From the NCBI GenBank assembly GCA_036009105.1, contig DASYMJ010000167.1, positions 1-20,101 on the forward strand: a DNA stretch of 20,101 nt, given 5' to 3'. Origin of the DNA: JAFAVZ01 sp036009105 (lineage in GTDB: Bacteria; Acidobacteriota; Thermoanaerobaculia; Gp7-AA8). Positions 20,089 through 20,101 of this stretch are shown here, one piece after another (the stretch's first letter is position 1; each line of letters starts with the position of its first letter). Both the position numbers and the translations under genes were made by a program. The notes under the pieces were generated by a model. That model was given only the letters and a program-made list of their open reading frames with translations. It searched no databases and was not told where the DNA came from.

Positions 20089-20101
20089 ATGTAGGGCCGG
20101 C
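20089..20101. repeat. Start of a dispersed palindromic repeat, cut by the window edge
   Basis: ATGTAGGGCCGGC directly after the aminotransferase stop matches, at 12 of 13 bases, the outer end of the repeat at 17822-17886 read on the minus strand (ATGTAGGGACGGC). It therefore looks like a second copy of that family continuing beyond the window. Confidence 0.5.

Overview
The window is GC-rich, densely packed bacterial chromosome, with many four-base or one-base gene overlaps on both strands. Gene content (a bifunctional AroD-AroE, a SirB1-like protein, RecO, a LytS/LytR-type two-component pair, an IPTL/PEP-CTERM-like sorted protein, and secreted proteins of unknown function) fits a free-living Gram-negative-type organism. 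The style resembles Acidobacteriota and relatives. That assignment is inference; no rRNA or other taxonomic marker is present.

Layout. (1) 1-1413, plus: the 3' end of an RHS-repeat protein with a variable C-terminal tail, overlapped by ATGA with a small unrecognised gene placed like a cognate immunity gene. (2) 1420-2421, minus: an exported isoaspartyl peptidase/asparaginase, divergent from a large secreted zinc-metallopeptidase/beta-propeller protein. Their start codons share the bases CATG. (3) 2420-7770, plus: peptidase, DUF1835 protein, alpha/beta hydrolase and a secreted protein, mostly overlapping. (4) 7774-9272: an NTF2-like lipoprotein (minus), a hypothetical protein (plus) and a DoxX-like membrane protein (minus). 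(5) 9332-11765, minus: recO, LytS-type histidine kinase and LytTR response regulator, each overlapping the next by 4 bases. (6) 11794-13394, plus: SirB1-like protein, Ig-like protein with a C-terminal sorting signal, and a pseudopilin. (7) 13433-16083, plus: aroDE fusion and trpE, an aromatic amino acid operon behind a recognisable promoter with an embedded dyad. (8) 16133-18805, minus: DUF4230 membrane protein, purC and a secreted protein. (9) 18931-20088, plus: a class I/II PLP aminotransferase.

Non-coding structure is the most unusual part. Two convergent junctions carry hairpins built from tandem heptamers (GTTGCTG-type and GTTGTCR-type). Another palindromic family (AGGGCCGGCTCTC) lies upstream of purC and begins again at the last bases of the window. 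A separate 64-base palindrome sits in frame inside the ATP-lid region of the histidine kinase. Many lead genes have a TANNNT box only 5-10 bases before the start codon and no Shine-Dalgarno, which suggests leaderless transcripts. The recO/sirB1 divergent start has a symmetric ANNNTANNNT element that could serve both directions.

I found no tRNA, rRNA, CRISPR array, transposase or integrase. The best candidate for undescribed biology is the RHS C-terminal domain with its overlapping partner. The in-frame kinase palindrome and the heptamer hairpins are the next most informative signals.
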